A stretch of DNA of 64,000 nt from Lineus longissimus. Its lineage: Eukaryota; Nemertea; Pilidiophora; Heteronemertea; Lineidae. A program made the position numbers and the translations under genes. The stretch spans positions 1,118,001 to 1,182,000 of the forward strand of contig NC_088319.1 of NCBI RefSeq assembly GCF_910592395.1. Reading direction: 5' to 3'. The notes under the pieces are model-generated. The model saw nothing but the letters and a program-made list of their open reading frames with translations, ran no database searches and was not told the DNA's origin. Positions 46,901-51,239 of this stretch are shown piece by piece (within the stretch, counting starts at the first letter, position 1; every line of letters starts with the position of its first letter).

Positions 46901-48375
46901 AAAACGGTACACCCACACGACATGCGAGCCAACTGATGGCGCGCCACCCTCCCGAGATGATAGATGGGAAACTTAGCAAACAAAACCATCAAGCTGACAA
47001 CCAAGTTAGAAAGAATCAAGACTGTCTGCTGGTACAAGTGTTACAGGCAAAGTAATCTTATGCATGAATGCCGTAAACATCAAAGAGTTAACATTTGACA
47101 AAAGCTAGCTAGGCCCTCTCAGAAAGTTGGTGAGTCCGCATAGACAGGCAAAACTGATTGCTCAGAGTCTGCAGGTTTACACTATTTTCAAATGAAACGG
47201 GGATGCCCTTCAGAAAACTGATTTAAAGAGTCTATTTAAGAAACTGAAAACACTCGCGTCACTGTTCTCATCGACCGGTTTGTCAGCATCTGGCGCCGCC
47301 GGTGCATCGGCGAATGATATATCGCCGCGCTTCGGTCCCTTGTCGACAAACTCACCCATCACTTTAAGCAACACCGTTCCCTCTGTCCGTCCGTACGTGT
47401 TGACGGCCGTACACGTGTACCCTCCGCCATCGGAGGAAATCAACCCGTTTATCGATAAGGAGTTGTCTGCCGTGACGCTTGCCCGCCGAGGTAATGGACG
47501 CCCGTTTGTACGAGCCCATGTGACCCGCATTGGCTGCGGACCTTGTACGTTACAGGTGAAGCGTACAACGTCTCCTGTCATCTTTGTAACGCGGTTGGGG
47601 TAGACAGTAACGACAGGTTCTCTTGATATAGCTGAAAAATAAGTTTGTTGCAGATTTAAAGGATCAGCCCACTCATTATTTTTGCATGTTAAAGGTACAG
47701 TAGGCAGTTGCTAGTTAGCCGTCGTGTGTTGAGCTTGATATGCGCATTAACAGAACTTCATCTGTTTGGACAGTGTGATGAATAGTTCTGCTGTACTACG
47801 TGAGAGTAAATTCTCTTCTGGTCACTTCGTGAACATATTCCTGTTTTGAGTGATCCTTTAATTTCGAAATGACATGTTTGTACTCGATTCAAAACAAACT
47901 GATGATGCAGTCTCACAACGCTTTACCTCGCCCAACTGCTTATCATTATTGTGTAAATACTTTCACCTAATTGAGGAATTGAACTGGAACGGGATTAACC
48001 CTTTGACCTCAGCGATGACAGGCCCTGTCAATAAGTTTAAAAATCAACTTCTTCATAGTGCTAAGCATTCCACAAATCACTGATTATTAGTAATGTTATC
48101 AATAGAAAAGACATATGATTGGGACCTTTAACCAAATGGTGGCCATCTTCTAATCTAAATCGTCATGTTGTCACAATGACCAAAGCACTCATTTTCAGCG
48201 CTTTGGTATCCCATCAAATCAAAACTCACCAACTTTTTGGCATGATCCACCAGGGACCATCGGGTTGCCGGTATAACCAGTGTCGCATCGCTCACAGTTC
48301 CGGCCGACGTAGCCTTGCTCACATCGCAAACACGTCACACCTCCATCAGTATCTCGGCGACAGGTTGGTGCAAAT
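4126..48375 (-). CDS. HSPG2: perlecan core protein, 47 exons, 5' end outside the window
   Basis: Basement-membrane heparan sulfate proteoglycan core, secreted to the extracellular matrix. Exons, minus strand, in transcript order: 48230-48375, 47356-47631, 46696-46790, 44051-44225, 43455-43727, 42606-42890, 42052-42197, 41361-41478, 41030-41153, 40334-40488, 39888-40060, 39409-39520, 38572-38685, 37872-38060, 37067-37384, 36087-36194, 34248-34358, 33907-34014, 33187-33294, 32619-32726, 31874-31981, 31435-31542, 30227-30381, 29801-30038, 29254-29454, 28657-28808, 26807-27038, 26372-26557, 25883-26043, 24253-24484, 23662-23850, 22915-23178, 21915-22077, 21376-21470, 18310-18630, 15259-15397, 14989-15119, 14265-14561, 13731-13877, 12819-13136, 12362-12583, 12020-12136, 7695-7822, 5983-6154, 5492-5629, 4605-4914, 4126-4378. 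All borders are GT/AG and every junction keeps phase. The total gives about 2,805 codons with no internal stop. Family assignment rests on the terminal LG-EGF-EGF-LG-EGF-EGF-LG order plus Ig, LDLa and laminin-EGF modules. No start codon, signal peptide or SEA domain is in view. Confidence 0.93.
5492..5629 (-). CDS. HSPG2: perlecan exon: EGF 4
   Basis: Codes RHCE, closing EGF 3, then a full [30 protein letters not shown]. 138 bases, phase 1 at both ends. Confidence 0.93.
5668..5860. repeat. dispersed repeat, copy 1 (diverged copy at 23215-23430)
   Basis: The two intronic segments share the ordered blocks CCCGCACCCAGTATAGA / CCCACACCCGGTATAGA, TTTCATTGCAAAGTAGCTGG / TTCATTGAAAGAAAGCTGG, and CGAGGTCTCCATTGAAGCGA / CGAGGTCTTCATTGAAACGA. 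No coding sequence is seen. This is probably an old transposon family. Confidence 0.6.
5983..6154 (-). CDS. HSPG2: perlecan exon: end of LG2 and EGF 3
   Basis: It starts phase 0 with [16 protein letters not shown] and LDCG (LG2 closing cysteine). It continues with the EGF module [14 protein letters not shown] and [11 protein letters not shown]. The sixth cysteine of that EGF (RHC) is in the next exon. Confidence 0.93.
6456..7203. repeat. 24-bp minisatellite, about 31 units
   Basis: The unit aaccccaaaaggcgcccaac plus ccag repeats from 6456 to 7203 with variants (cacc for cgcc, ctag for ccag, gcacc for gaacc). As 24 is a multiple of 3 and the unit lacks stops, open frames appear on both strands (QKAPNPEP on plus); they are not evidence of a gene. 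It sits in the intron between the perlecan exons at 5983 and 7695. A block of variants at 6566-6712 recurs at 6877-6972, showing segmental copying within the array. Confidence 0.95.
7330..7605 (+). mobile_element. tRNA-derived SINE-like element
   Basis: The head reads like a tRNA: an A-box-like GCGGTAGCGCAGTGGAAGG, an anticodon-like region, and a B box GGGTTCGACTCC at about 7396. About 180 bases of unrelated body follow. It lies in the perlecan intron between 6154 and 7695. Confidence 0.6.
7695..12583 (-). CDS. HSPG2: perlecan exons: LG domain 2 (12362-12583, 12020-12136, 7695-7822)
   Basis: The three exons give [38 protein letters not shown], then [17 protein letters not shown], then [11 protein letters not shown] and GFVGCVTR. 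The domain ends in the exon at 5983-6154 (LDCG). The 4.2-kb intron between the second and third exons is one of the longest in the gene and is full of small repeats. Confidence 0.93.
8408..8500. repeat. 8-bp minisatellite (CAGGGYAC)
   Basis: About twelve copies of CAGGGCAC or CAGGGTAC in tandem. It gives open frames in several phases that are artefacts of the period. Confidence 0.95.
8699..8891. mobile_element. MITE with 24-bp TIRs, copy 1 (193 bp)
   Basis: Left end TGTGACCCGTCACAGCAAAA; the right end is its inverted complement. The same element lies at 27485-27674 with high identity. No coding capacity. The target duplication is not clear, as AA-rich flanks are ambiguous. Confidence 0.85.
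9663..9850. mobile_element. foldback element, about 188 bp
   Basis: The left arm begins ccattttggctggaacttga and the right arm ends caagtttgagccaaaatgg, its imperfect inverted complement. A partial, diverged relative with the same ordered blocks lies at about 29586-29735. Confidence 0.65.
10308..10500. mobile_element. TIR element, about 192 bp
   Basis: Ends gggccctttgccagatatgc and, inverted, aggcccttttccagatatgc, continuing into ctggtaccacctag. About 35 bases pair imperfectly. Noncoding; family unknown. Confidence 0.75.
12819..13136 (-). CDS. HSPG2: perlecan exon: end of LG1, then EGF 1 and EGF 2
   Basis: The exon starts with the final LG1 strands ([18 protein letters not shown]) and then codes two six-cysteine EGF modules: [12 protein letters not shown]...[12 protein letters not shown], and [12 protein letters not shown]...[12 protein letters not shown]. 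Two EGF repeats between LG modules is specific to perlecan and agrin-type proteins; with three LG modules in this order it points to perlecan. Confidence 0.94.
   Translation of the reverse strand: MQSAESTSVELPSILARLLLPSLASLTTLSAENARAKMVPPVSRRTPTKAINATAGRGTLGTTVSWSVWAASLERVVPAVDVTTCPMARDSSALARSVKLERDVR
13185..13262. repeat. partial copy of a dispersed repeat (fuller copy at 25640-25855)
   Basis: Contains gcaatgaaagttgctaacat followed by cgctatctggactccctccc and caagttata. The same blocks flank and end the foldback at 25640-25801. Confidence 0.7.
13322..13450 (-). mobile_element. tRNA-like SINE head with three B-box-like units
   Basis: On the minus strand an A-box-like AGTGGTGCAGTGG is followed by three tandem copies of a 24-base unit, each containing a B-box-like GTTTGATTCC or GTTCGATTCC. 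It lies in the LG1 intron of perlecan (13137-13730). Confidence 0.5.
13731..14561 (-). CDS. HSPG2: perlecan exons: LG domain 1 of domain V (14265-14561, 13731-13877)
   Basis: The first exon covers the N-terminal LG strands ([48 protein letters not shown]). The second has [25 protein letters not shown], the typical LG core. The domain ends in the next exon (12819-13136). In characterised homologues domain V binds integrins and alpha-dystroglycan. Confidence 0.93.
14989..15397 (-). CDS. HSPG2: perlecan exons: Ig domain 19 (15259-15397 and 14989-15119)
   Basis: The last Ig before the LG modules. The first exon has VVLTCEAPN and [11 protein letters not shown]; the second has [19 protein letters not shown]. 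The junction splits an arginine codon (AG|G). Confidence 0.9.
15512..15660 (+). mobile_element. tRNA-derived SINE
   Basis: A-box-like AGCCTAGTGGTTAACACTGC and B-box GGGTTCGATCCCGG, then a body with tttctggatgaaccggcgtg and aattcctggctcttc. The same body is at 39128-39182, where the head is multiplied. Confidence 0.75.
16710..16850 (+). mobile_element. 5S rRNA-like segment, probable 5S-derived SINE or pseudogene
   Basis: The stretch ggaagttaagcaacgttgag and, 20 bases later, cttcggatcggtgaccggcg match the internal promoter region of animal 5S rRNA (GAAGTTAAGCAACGTC...TTGGATGGGTGACCG) in sequence, order and spacing. The 5' part is not 5S-like, so this is not an intact gene. 5S-derived SINEs (SINE3 type) are known in animals. 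Confidence 0.6.
18310..18630 (-). CDS. HSPG2: perlecan exon: glycine-rich linker plus Ig domain 18
   Basis: The exon starts with a flexible linker ([18 protein letters not shown]) and continues with an Ig domain: [18 protein letters not shown] and [12 protein letters not shown]. At 321 bases it is the longest Ig exon in view. Borders are phase 1 on both sides. Confidence 0.92.
19550..20331 (-). mobile_element. TIR element of the agtgtttttcakat family, internally expanded
   Basis: Ends agtgtttttcatatcgttcc and, inverted, aagtgtttgccagataaatc match the terminal repeats of the shorter copies at 32004-32284 and 35680-35948. The internal part follows those copies in reverse orientation, but a short internal segment has become a 63-bp tandem array. 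Noncoding. Confidence 0.75.
19793..20236. repeat. 63-bp minisatellite, seven units
   Basis: The unit holds tatagttctgccacagctt, aactttagccggtcaactat and gacacaagctgccctgggctg. The period is a multiple of three, so the minus strand shows an artefactual 138-codon frame. The unit matches the segment cagccggtgtcatagttgac of the parent element. Confidence 0.95.
21376..22077 (-). CDS. HSPG2: perlecan exons: Ig domain 17 (21915-22077 and 21376-21470)
   Basis: The first exon has [20 protein letters not shown], very like Ig5. The second has [14 protein letters not shown] phase 2 intron splits a threonine codon in the E-strand region. Confidence 0.92.
21620..21700. repeat. fragment of the pogo-like MITE
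   Basis: acctctgtaatcaggacacc and ctattaaggacagcgtcctt match the interior of the elements at 28199-28376 and 31566-31746. Ends are missing. Confidence 0.5.
22290..22774. mobile_element. piggyBac-like non-autonomous element flanked by TTAA
   Basis: TTAA at both edges encloses a 477-bp element whose ends read CCCTATAACACCTGG and, inverted, CCCTATAACACCTAG. TTAA target sites with CCC-starting ends are the mark of piggyBac transposons. No ORF of a transposase is present, so it would depend on an autonomous partner. Confidence 0.75.
22915..23178 (-). CDS. HSPG2: perlecan exon: Ig domain 16
   Basis: One-exon Ig domain with LICDVQT, ISWDRPE and [13 protein letters not shown]. It resembles Ig9 (37067-37384) in its start (LP.I.IG), in [10 protein letters not shown] versus [10 protein letters not shown], and in its position after a cassette C exon. 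Confidence 0.92.
23215..23430. repeat. dispersed repeat, copy 2 (see 5668-5860)
   Basis: Shares ordered blocks with 5668-5860, including cacacccggtatagat and gaggtcttcattgaaacgag. Confidence 0.6.
23662..26043 (-). CDS. HSPG2: perlecan exons: Ig domains 14-15, cassette 4 (25883-26043, 24253-24484, 23662-23850)
   Basis: [31 protein letters not shown], linker with [15 protein letters not shown], then [31 protein letters not shown]. The A-exon acceptor is a tandem CAGCAG (NAGNAG), so the exon can end at 26043 or 26040, adding or dropping one codon. Confidence 0.92.
23987..24164. mobile_element. pogo/Tc1-like MITE, 178 bp, TA flanks
   Basis: TA-cagcagaacctctctatta ... gggaggttccactg-TA. Same family and same length as 28199-28376 but inverted. 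CAGT-type ends with a TA duplication fit the pogo/Tigger branch of Tc1/mariner. Confidence 0.8.
25451..25561. repeat. dispersed repeat, copy 2 (see 929-1039)
   Basis: Nearly identical to 929-1039 over 111 bases in the same orientation, here in a perlecan intron. Confidence 0.8.
25640..25801. mobile_element. foldback element, 162 bp
   Basis: The left arm gaaagttgctaacatcttaa then gatgtagacgtttatttaca is inverted almost perfectly on the right (tgtaaataaacgtctacatc, gatgttagcaactttc). A central segment with cgatcgatttcggttc pairs with gaactgaaatcgatcg. Right-hand flank sequence also recurs at 13225-13262. Confidence 0.8.
26372..28808 (-). CDS. HSPG2: perlecan exons: Ig domains 12-13, cassette 3 (28657-28808, 26807-27038, 26372-26557)
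   Basis: [31 protein letters not shown], linker with [15 protein letters not shown], then [31 protein letters not shown]. The A-B intron (27039-28656) carries a MITE, a pogo-like element and a SINE-like segment. Confidence 0.92.
27485..27674. mobile_element. MITE with 24-bp TIRs, copy 2 (190 bp)
   Basis: Same ends and interior as 8699-8891, with few differences, in the same orientation. Confidence 0.85.
28199..28376. mobile_element. pogo/Tc1-like MITE, 178 bp, TA flanks
   Basis: TA-cagtagaacctcccttagcg ... gagaggttctaccg-TA with nested inverted blocks of ctctctattaaggacacc. Other copies: 23987-24164, 31566-31746 and a fragment at 21620-21700. Confidence 0.85.
29254..30381 (-). CDS. HSPG2: perlecan exons: Ig domains 10-11, cassette 2 (30227-30381, 29801-30038, 29254-29454)
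   Basis: The A exon has [17 protein letters not shown]. The B exon has [12 protein letters not shown] and then, after a linker, FICRTR of the next domain. The C exon has [17 protein letters not shown] and EQGGIYVC. Border phases are 1, 0, 1, 1. Cassettes 3 and 4 follow with the same exons, phases and linker motif (LPTV.PQ..QIDGED). Confidence 0.92.
30755..31320. repeat. 101-bp minisatellite, about 5.5 units
   Basis: The unit contains tagactcggcctgatgaaca, tgtggacaatagggcctaca and ctcttctgtttatgagtaca. Unit starts lie at 30860, 30961, 31062, 31163 and 31264, exactly 101 apart. It lies in the intron between the last LDLa exon and the next Ig exon. Confidence 0.95.
31435..31542 (-). CDS. HSPG2: perlecan exon: LDLa repeat 7
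   Basis: 108 bases, phase 1-1, with [20 protein letters not shown] and [11 protein letters not shown]. The GS of the common motif is AT here; the acidic residues are kept. It joins the Ig exon at 30227-30381. Confidence 0.93.
31566..31746. mobile_element. pogo/Tc1-like MITE, diverged copy
   Basis: Same block order as 28199-28376 (aacctctcttagcagacacc ... caattaaggacagc ... gagaggatttcttccactg) with more substitutions. Confidence 0.7.
31874..31981 (-). CDS. HSPG2: perlecan exon: LDLa repeat 6
   Basis: 108 bases, phase 1-1, with [20 protein letters not shown] and [11 protein letters not shown]. It is closest in sequence to repeat 3. Confidence 0.93.
32004..32284. mobile_element. TIR element, agtgtttttcakat family (281 bp)
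   Basis: Left end cgtttttcagatagatctgg; right end ctttggccagaacgatatga and aaatcact, inverted. Interior matches 35680-35948 throughout. Confidence 0.8.
32619..32726 (-). CDS. HSPG2: perlecan exon: LDLa repeat 5
   Basis: 108 bases, phase 1-1, with [20 protein letters not shown] and [11 protein letters not shown]. All six cysteines and the Ca2+ cluster are present. Confidence 0.93.
33187..33294 (-). CDS. HSPG2: perlecan exon: LDLa repeat 4
   Basis: 108 bases, phase 1-1. It shows [20 protein letters not shown] and [11 protein letters not shown]. Gln replaces the usual Gly before SDE, but the acidic ligands remain. Confidence 0.93.
33907..34014 (-). CDS. HSPG2: perlecan exon: LDLa repeat 3
   Basis: 108 bases, phase 1-1. 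[20 protein letters not shown] is followed by [11 protein letters not shown], so the acidic Ca2+-binding cluster is intact. Confidence 0.93.
34248..34358 (-). CDS. HSPG2: perlecan exon: LDLa repeat 2
   Basis: This exon is 111 bases, one codon longer than the other six. The extra residue lies between the first two cysteines (CNPLLEFRC). The Ca2+ motif CRDGSDE is intact. A 100-101 bp minisatellite follows immediately on its 5' side, in the intron. Confidence 0.93.
34400..35625. repeat. 100-101-bp minisatellite, about 12 units
   Basis: The unit contains aagctgcagaatagggacaa, gtggtggattcgcgggtggg, agaagttgattaagggagtg and cgcaccagccatttcatcgg. The copies between 34490 and 35300 are near identical; the three on the right (35330-35620) are diverged and interrupted by a G-run (35460-35478). 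It lies between the first two LDLa exons. Open frames here are artefacts. Confidence 0.95.
35680..35948. mobile_element. TIR element, agtgtttttcakat family (269 bp)
   Basis: agtgtttttcagatagatct at the left and, inverted, agtgtttttcatatcattct at the right, both running into ggccaaaggtac: about 30 bases of terminal inverted repeat. Noncoding. Confidence 0.85.
36087..36194 (-). CDS. HSPG2: perlecan exon: LDLa repeat 1
   Basis: A 108-base exon, phase 1 at both ends, with six cysteines ([17 protein letters not shown]) and the Ca2+-binding DGSDE motif. It is the most N-terminal repeat of the LDLa run. Confidence 0.93.
36393..36521. mobile_element. MITE of 129 bp with TIRs and a 9-bp flank repeat
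   Basis: Ends ggtaggatggggtaattgta and, inverted, aggtagaatggggtaattgt, both continuing gccccrgttta. Both flanks read tacatgtag, a perfect 9-bp direct repeat, compatible with an 8-9 bp target duplication (hAT or Merlin type). TACATGTA is common here, so the duplication could be chance. Confidence 0.8.
37067..37384 (-). CDS. HSPG2: perlecan exon: Ig domain 9 plus acidic linker
   Basis: One exon codes an Ig domain ([21 protein letters not shown]) followed by a linker ending [10 protein letters not shown], just before the LDLa run. Its closest relative in the window is the exon at 22915-23178 (Ig16), which also follows a C-type cassette exon. It leaves in phase 1 and can join either the LDLa exon at 36087 or directly the Ig exon at 30227 without a frameshift. 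Confidence 0.92.
37872..40060 (-). CDS. HSPG2: perlecan exons: Ig domains 7-8, first Ig-pair cassette (39888-40060, 39409-39520, 38572-38685, 37872-38060)
   Basis: Ig7 shows FECRAEG, VYWQR and VTDAGLYIC. Ig8 shows [14 protein letters not shown] and EYSGRYIC. The exon plan matches three later cassettes (30.4-29.3, 28.8-26.4 and 26.0-23.7 kb): an A exon with the front of the first Ig, a B exon bridging the two, and a C exon with the back of the second. Here B is divided by an extra intron (39409-39520 and 38572-38685), so an intron was gained here or lost in the other copies. Confidence 0.9.
38120..38185. repeat. fragment of the 300-bp repeat family of 48.6-49.5 kb
   Basis: aaggggtacatacacatgta, aatttgagataatggtcatt and gctgttaagaaacc align in order with the units at 48815-48875 and 49115-49175. 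Confidence 0.6.
38369..38440 (-). pseudogene. tRNA-Lys(UUU)-like pseudogene or SINE head
   Basis: The minus strand reads TTAGCTCAGTTGGTAGAGTG, CCTTTTAATCTGG with a TTT anticodon position, then GGCCCTGGTTTTACC where a T arm should be. The D arm and anticodon loop are close to animal tRNA-Lys, but the T loop lacks the GTTCRA consensus and the acceptor stem does not pair, so it is not functional. Confidence 0.6.
38868..39185 (+). mobile_element. SINE with its tRNA-like head repeated four times
   Basis: The segment tctagtggttaacactgctg ... gagcctgggttcctggggag, about 65 bases, occurs four times before a single body (tttctggatgaaccggcgtg, aattcctggctcttc) shared with the SINE at 15512-15660. Most head copies have lost the GATCC part of the B box. 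Confidence 0.85.
40160..40262 (+). mobile_element. possible tRNA-like SINE fragment
   Basis: A tRNA-like run atggtctagttgcccattcg followed by a B-box-like ccctggttcaaatgcc. Body short and undefined. Confidence 0.3.
40334..41153 (-). CDS. HSPG2: perlecan exons: Ig domain 6 (41030-41153 and 40334-40488)
   Basis: The first exon ends LSWR and the second starts within an arginine codon (AG|A), followed by AEGQRLT and later [12 protein letters not shown]. The first cysteine is in FQCRVTAG. The intron holds one copy of the dispersed repeat listed at 39230-41945. Confidence 0.9.
41361..42197 (-). CDS. HSPG2: perlecan exons: Ig domain 5 (42052-42197 and 41361-41478)
   Basis: The domain is split by a phase 0 intron. 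The first half has [17 protein letters not shown] and the second [13 protein letters not shown]. The intron carries a SINE-like repeat (about 41705-41945) also found at 39230-39365 (reversed) and 40690-40880. Confidence 0.9.
42280..42395. repeat. 42-bp tandem repeat, about 2.7 units
   Basis: cttaagttatctaagaatct and tattcacttcttaagtaaga alternate with a period near 42. The unit is rich in the self-complementary core taagattctta. Confidence 0.85.
42606..42890 (-). CDS. HSPG2: perlecan exon: Ig domain 4
   Basis: A full Ig domain lies in one exon: [25 protein letters not shown]. The 5' splice site is read as GTTCGT, which is weak, but it is the only nearby donor that keeps the frame into the next exon (GGQQ-E-SHPAAS). 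Confidence 0.85.
43455..43727 (-). CDS. HSPG2: perlecan exon: Ig domain 3
   Basis: One exon codes a full Ig domain with [14 protein letters not shown] and [13 protein letters not shown]. Both borders are phase 1, so the module is symmetric and could be skipped without a frameshift. Confidence 0.92.
44051..46790 (-). CDS. HSPG2: perlecan exons: Ig domain 2 (46696-46790 and 44051-44225)
   Basis: The first exon gives the B-strand cysteine ([10 protein letters not shown]). The second gives LLWTK and [11 protein letters not shown]. The split is phase 0 after the B strand, and the intron is 2.5 kb. It holds a near-perfect hairpin element (45918-46082) and a direct repeat (46296-46550). Confidence 0.9.
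45918..46082. mobile_element. near-perfect long hairpin, 165 bp
   Basis: The left arm (attgaaccctcggcttcgga, ccttggttgagttaccaaga, cactctcgggtggagctaaa) is inverted almost exactly on the right. Even the spacer pairs (gtccaaaccc with gggtttggac), leaving a loop of about 12 bases. Probably a young foldback MITE; a transcript would fold into long duplex RNA. Confidence 0.85.
46296..46550. repeat. direct repeat pair (46296-46383, 46463-46550)
   Basis: Both carry gggttaatgatggt, gtgagg or gtaaggcaaa, and acaaagcagccaggg in the same order, about 167 bases apart. Confidence 0.6.
47356..47631 (-). CDS. HSPG2: perlecan exon: Ig domain 1
   Basis: A complete Ig I-set domain is coded in one 276-base exon. 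Visible landmarks are FTCNVQG, VTWAR and SSDGGGYTC. Entry and exit are both phase 1. The reading frame stays open past the donor (at 47354-47355) for about 48 codons to a stop near 47210, coding an acidic and then hydrophobic tail, so intron retention would give a truncated isoform. Confidence 0.92.
48230..48375 (-). CDS. HSPG2: perlecan exon: laminin-type EGF repeat (domain III type), first exon in view
   Basis: The exon shows [27 protein letters not shown], the hallmark spacing of a laminin EGF-like module (C-x-x-C-x-x-GY-x-GNP). It enters with the last base of a split codon, so an upstream exon carries the first cysteines. It joins in phase 1 to the Ig exon at 47356-47631. This marks the end of the domain-III-like region. 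Further LE and laminin IV modules, LDLa and SEA would be expected upstream, beyond 64 kb or hidden in the repeat-rich stretch. Confidence 0.85.
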
Positions 48376-48578
48376 CTAGGAATGGACAAACAGACATTAC
48401 GTTTTCTTATATTTTATCTTCGTTTCGACAATTTAAAATAAAATGACCAGGGCCATTAATATGATATAAGAGAATTGTGCTCACCTCATGCGGAGGAAAG
48501 ATGGATAAAGAGCATGGCATTGTGTCATGTAGTGTTAGGTTTGATGTAGGTCCAAGCAGTTACAATTTCCCCAAAATG

Positions 48579-49500
48579 GCCAATTTACAGTATATTTGCC
48601 CTCTGTGACCTTGAAAAGTAGGTCAAATCAAAAAAGACCCGGGTGACACATTGAATGGTTGTTAGAATTAGATGTACCTATGATACAAAATTGGAGCCAA
48701 TTGGGCAAGTAATTAAGGAATAATAGCATTTTGAAGAATTTTGAATTTGGCCCCCTCCCTGGAGGCCAAATGGCAAATCAGATCGCACCAAACTTCGGTA
48801 CCTGAGATCACCTGACCAAGTGGTACATGTGTACTTAATTTGTTATCAATAGTCATTGCGGTTAAGAAACGTGCCATAGTTACGTCCTGACGGCCAATTT
48901 ATGCCATTTGACCTCTGTGACCTTGAAAAGTAGGTCAAATTAAAAACCTGTGTGCCATATACTGTATGGTGGTTAGATGTACCCATGATATCAAATTGGT
49001 GGCAATCGGGCAAGAAGTTAGGGAATAATCACATTTTTAAGGTTTTTGAATTTTGCCCCCTGGTGGTCAAGTGGTGAATCATATTCGACCGAACTTCGGT
49101 CCCTGAGATCACCTGACTAAGGGGTACATGTGTATCAAATTTGGGATCAATAGTCATTGCAGTTTAGAAACGTGCCATAGTTACATCCTAACGGCCAATT
49201 TACGCCATTTGACCTCTGTGACCTTGAAAAGAAAGTCAAATCAAAAACCCGTACGAAATGTGATGTATCCTTTCTAGGAGTACCTACCATAAACTTTTTA
49301 TTGAAAATGGATCATTAACAAGAGACATATCACACTTTTTATGTTTTCAGTTTTGGCCCCCTGGCGGCCAAATCAGGAATCAGACCGGAGTGAAATTTTG
49401 GTCACCCAGGTGCCATTACATGGGGAAACATGTGTACCAAGTTTCAAGTCAATAGCTTCAATAGTTACGAAACGTGCCCTGATAACGGGACAAACAGTCC
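48579..49500. repeat. three tandem units of about 300 bp
   Basis: ggccaatttaygccatttga, cctctgtgaccttgaaaagt, aggtcaaat, then ccccctggnggccaa and gatcacctgacnaaggggta recur with starts near 48579, 48893 and 49192. Divergence between units is moderate. A fragment is also at 38120-38185. Confidence 0.85.
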
Positions 49501-49504
49501 TGAG

Positions 49505-49905
49505 ACAGTAACATTGGCTGCCTGTGGAGCAGCGAATTAGATTTAAAACATTGGTGCTCGTCTGGAAGAGCCTGCACGGTCGGGCCCCTCAGTACCTCGT
49601 TGAGATGATCAATGTCTATGAGCCAGAAAGGCATCTGCGGTCAGCACACGACCTATCACTTGTAGTTCCGCGTGCAATAAGAACATACGGCGAGCGGGCA
49701 TTTGGCCACTCGGCCCCCACGCTCTGGAACCGCCTGCTGACCAACATCCGGGCAGCCGCGACCCTTAAGGAATTTCGCGGATTGTTGAAGACAGAGCTGT
49801 TTAGTCAGGTGTGATCTTTTTATCTGTAAAGCGCCCGTGAATGAGCATTTTGCTTGAAACGGGCGCTATAGAAATATGGTATTTACATTACATTACATTA
49901 CAAAC
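49505..49905 (+). mobile_element. 5'-truncated CR1/L2-type LINE, 3' end
   Basis: HWLPVEQRIRFKTLVLVWKS, LHGRAPQYL, GERAFGHSAPTLWNRL and LKTELF are the end of the reverse transcriptase ORF of CR1/L2/Rex-like non-LTR elements. The frame stops at 49812-49814 (TGA). The 3' end has an imperfect hairpin of aagcgcccgtgaatgagc with gaaacgggcgctatagaa and an ATTAC microsatellite tail. Only about 97 codons remain, so it is a dead 5'-truncated copy. Confidence 0.9.
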
Positions 49906-50296
49906 AAGATGGCTGAAAGGAAGATCTTAAAGTTTTGTTTACATGGCTTGTCTGAGCCAACATCCCCACCGTTGTCATTTGACTTGTGCAGCAAATTCAA
50001 GTGACACATAATTCATCCATGTTTCGCCAAAGTAGCAAACTGTTTTGAAGATTATCTTGACAATTCAGCACCTTGACAGAACGTGTTTGCATAACAGTCA
50101 AAAGAATTCTATATTATGTAAGCTTGTGTCGCAATGTTTGAAATATCACAACTGGGTGAGATATCTTTCAGGTGCCTGTGGCTAGGGAGTCAGTGACAAA
50201 TGTATGTTTTTAAACATCTCCTTGAAATTGTTGATCAATATTCTCACAAAACACAAGTGCTTGTTGATAATTATGGATGACCCACAATGATGATTA

Positions 50297-50531
50297 GGCC
50301 AAAAGAGATTCACTGGAGAGGTGTGCCTCTCTACTCTTTGGTCCACAGTTCTTATCTATAGTAATAAAAAGATATCACATTTGTGTATGTACAGTATGTC
50401 TTTTAATAACGATGATCAGGCCAAAAGAGATTCACTGGAGAGGTGTGCCTCTCTACTCTTTGGTCCACAGTTCTTATCTATAGTAATAAAAAGATATCAC
50501 ATTTGTGTATGTACAGTATGTCTTTTAATAA
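50297..50531. repeat. tandem duplication, about 117 bp twice
   Basis: aggccaaaagagattcactg to cagtatgtcttttaataac occurs at about 50297-50412 and again at 50417-50531 with almost no change: a recent duplication. Confidence 0.9.
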
Positions 50532-51239
50532 CCGTTATTAGATTCTTGGCAGATCCAATTAGTATAGAATCTATAAAGAAACTGAATTGAAATTCAATTC
50601 AAAGAGCAGAACCCTCAATAATTGTGTTAACCAAACATTATCTGGTGACACTTTCCATTAAACAAACCTAATCTGACCATTATGTCACAGAATTATTGTG
50701 TGGACAATAACCAAAGGAGTGGCATGGCAGCCTGACACCGGGACAATGGACAAGGGATTAGGCCAGCCTAGACAATACAGGCATAGGCTATTGAATCAAA
50801 TGGGTTGGGGGGTCACATGACTTAATTAGCAGAACCACTGCCCAGTGCATTTTGAATCAGTGCACAGTCTGTCTTTGGGCTGAGGTGTTTGGAAAAAACT
50901 GTTTCTCATTTTTCATTAACTGCCTGATCAAATTTATCTAAATTTGAGGAACGAAATTTCATGTCTTTTATGTCTAGTAGCCAGTAGATTCTTGGAGGGT
51001 AACCTAGCTCCAAACTGCTTTTCAACACTTGAATATTCGGTTCCCTCTTTTCTCTTCCAAAGAGTTTTTTCGAATTTTTCCATTGGTGATGACTAGAGGC
51101 ACGTCAGCCTTGGTGTCAGCTGCTCCAAGTTGGGTAAAGTACAACTTCTTTTCTACTTTCCAAATCAAAACAGATTATGCTTTTGTTAACCTCATGGAAC
51201 CCTGACAGATGATACCGACTTCTAATCTTCTCATCACAG

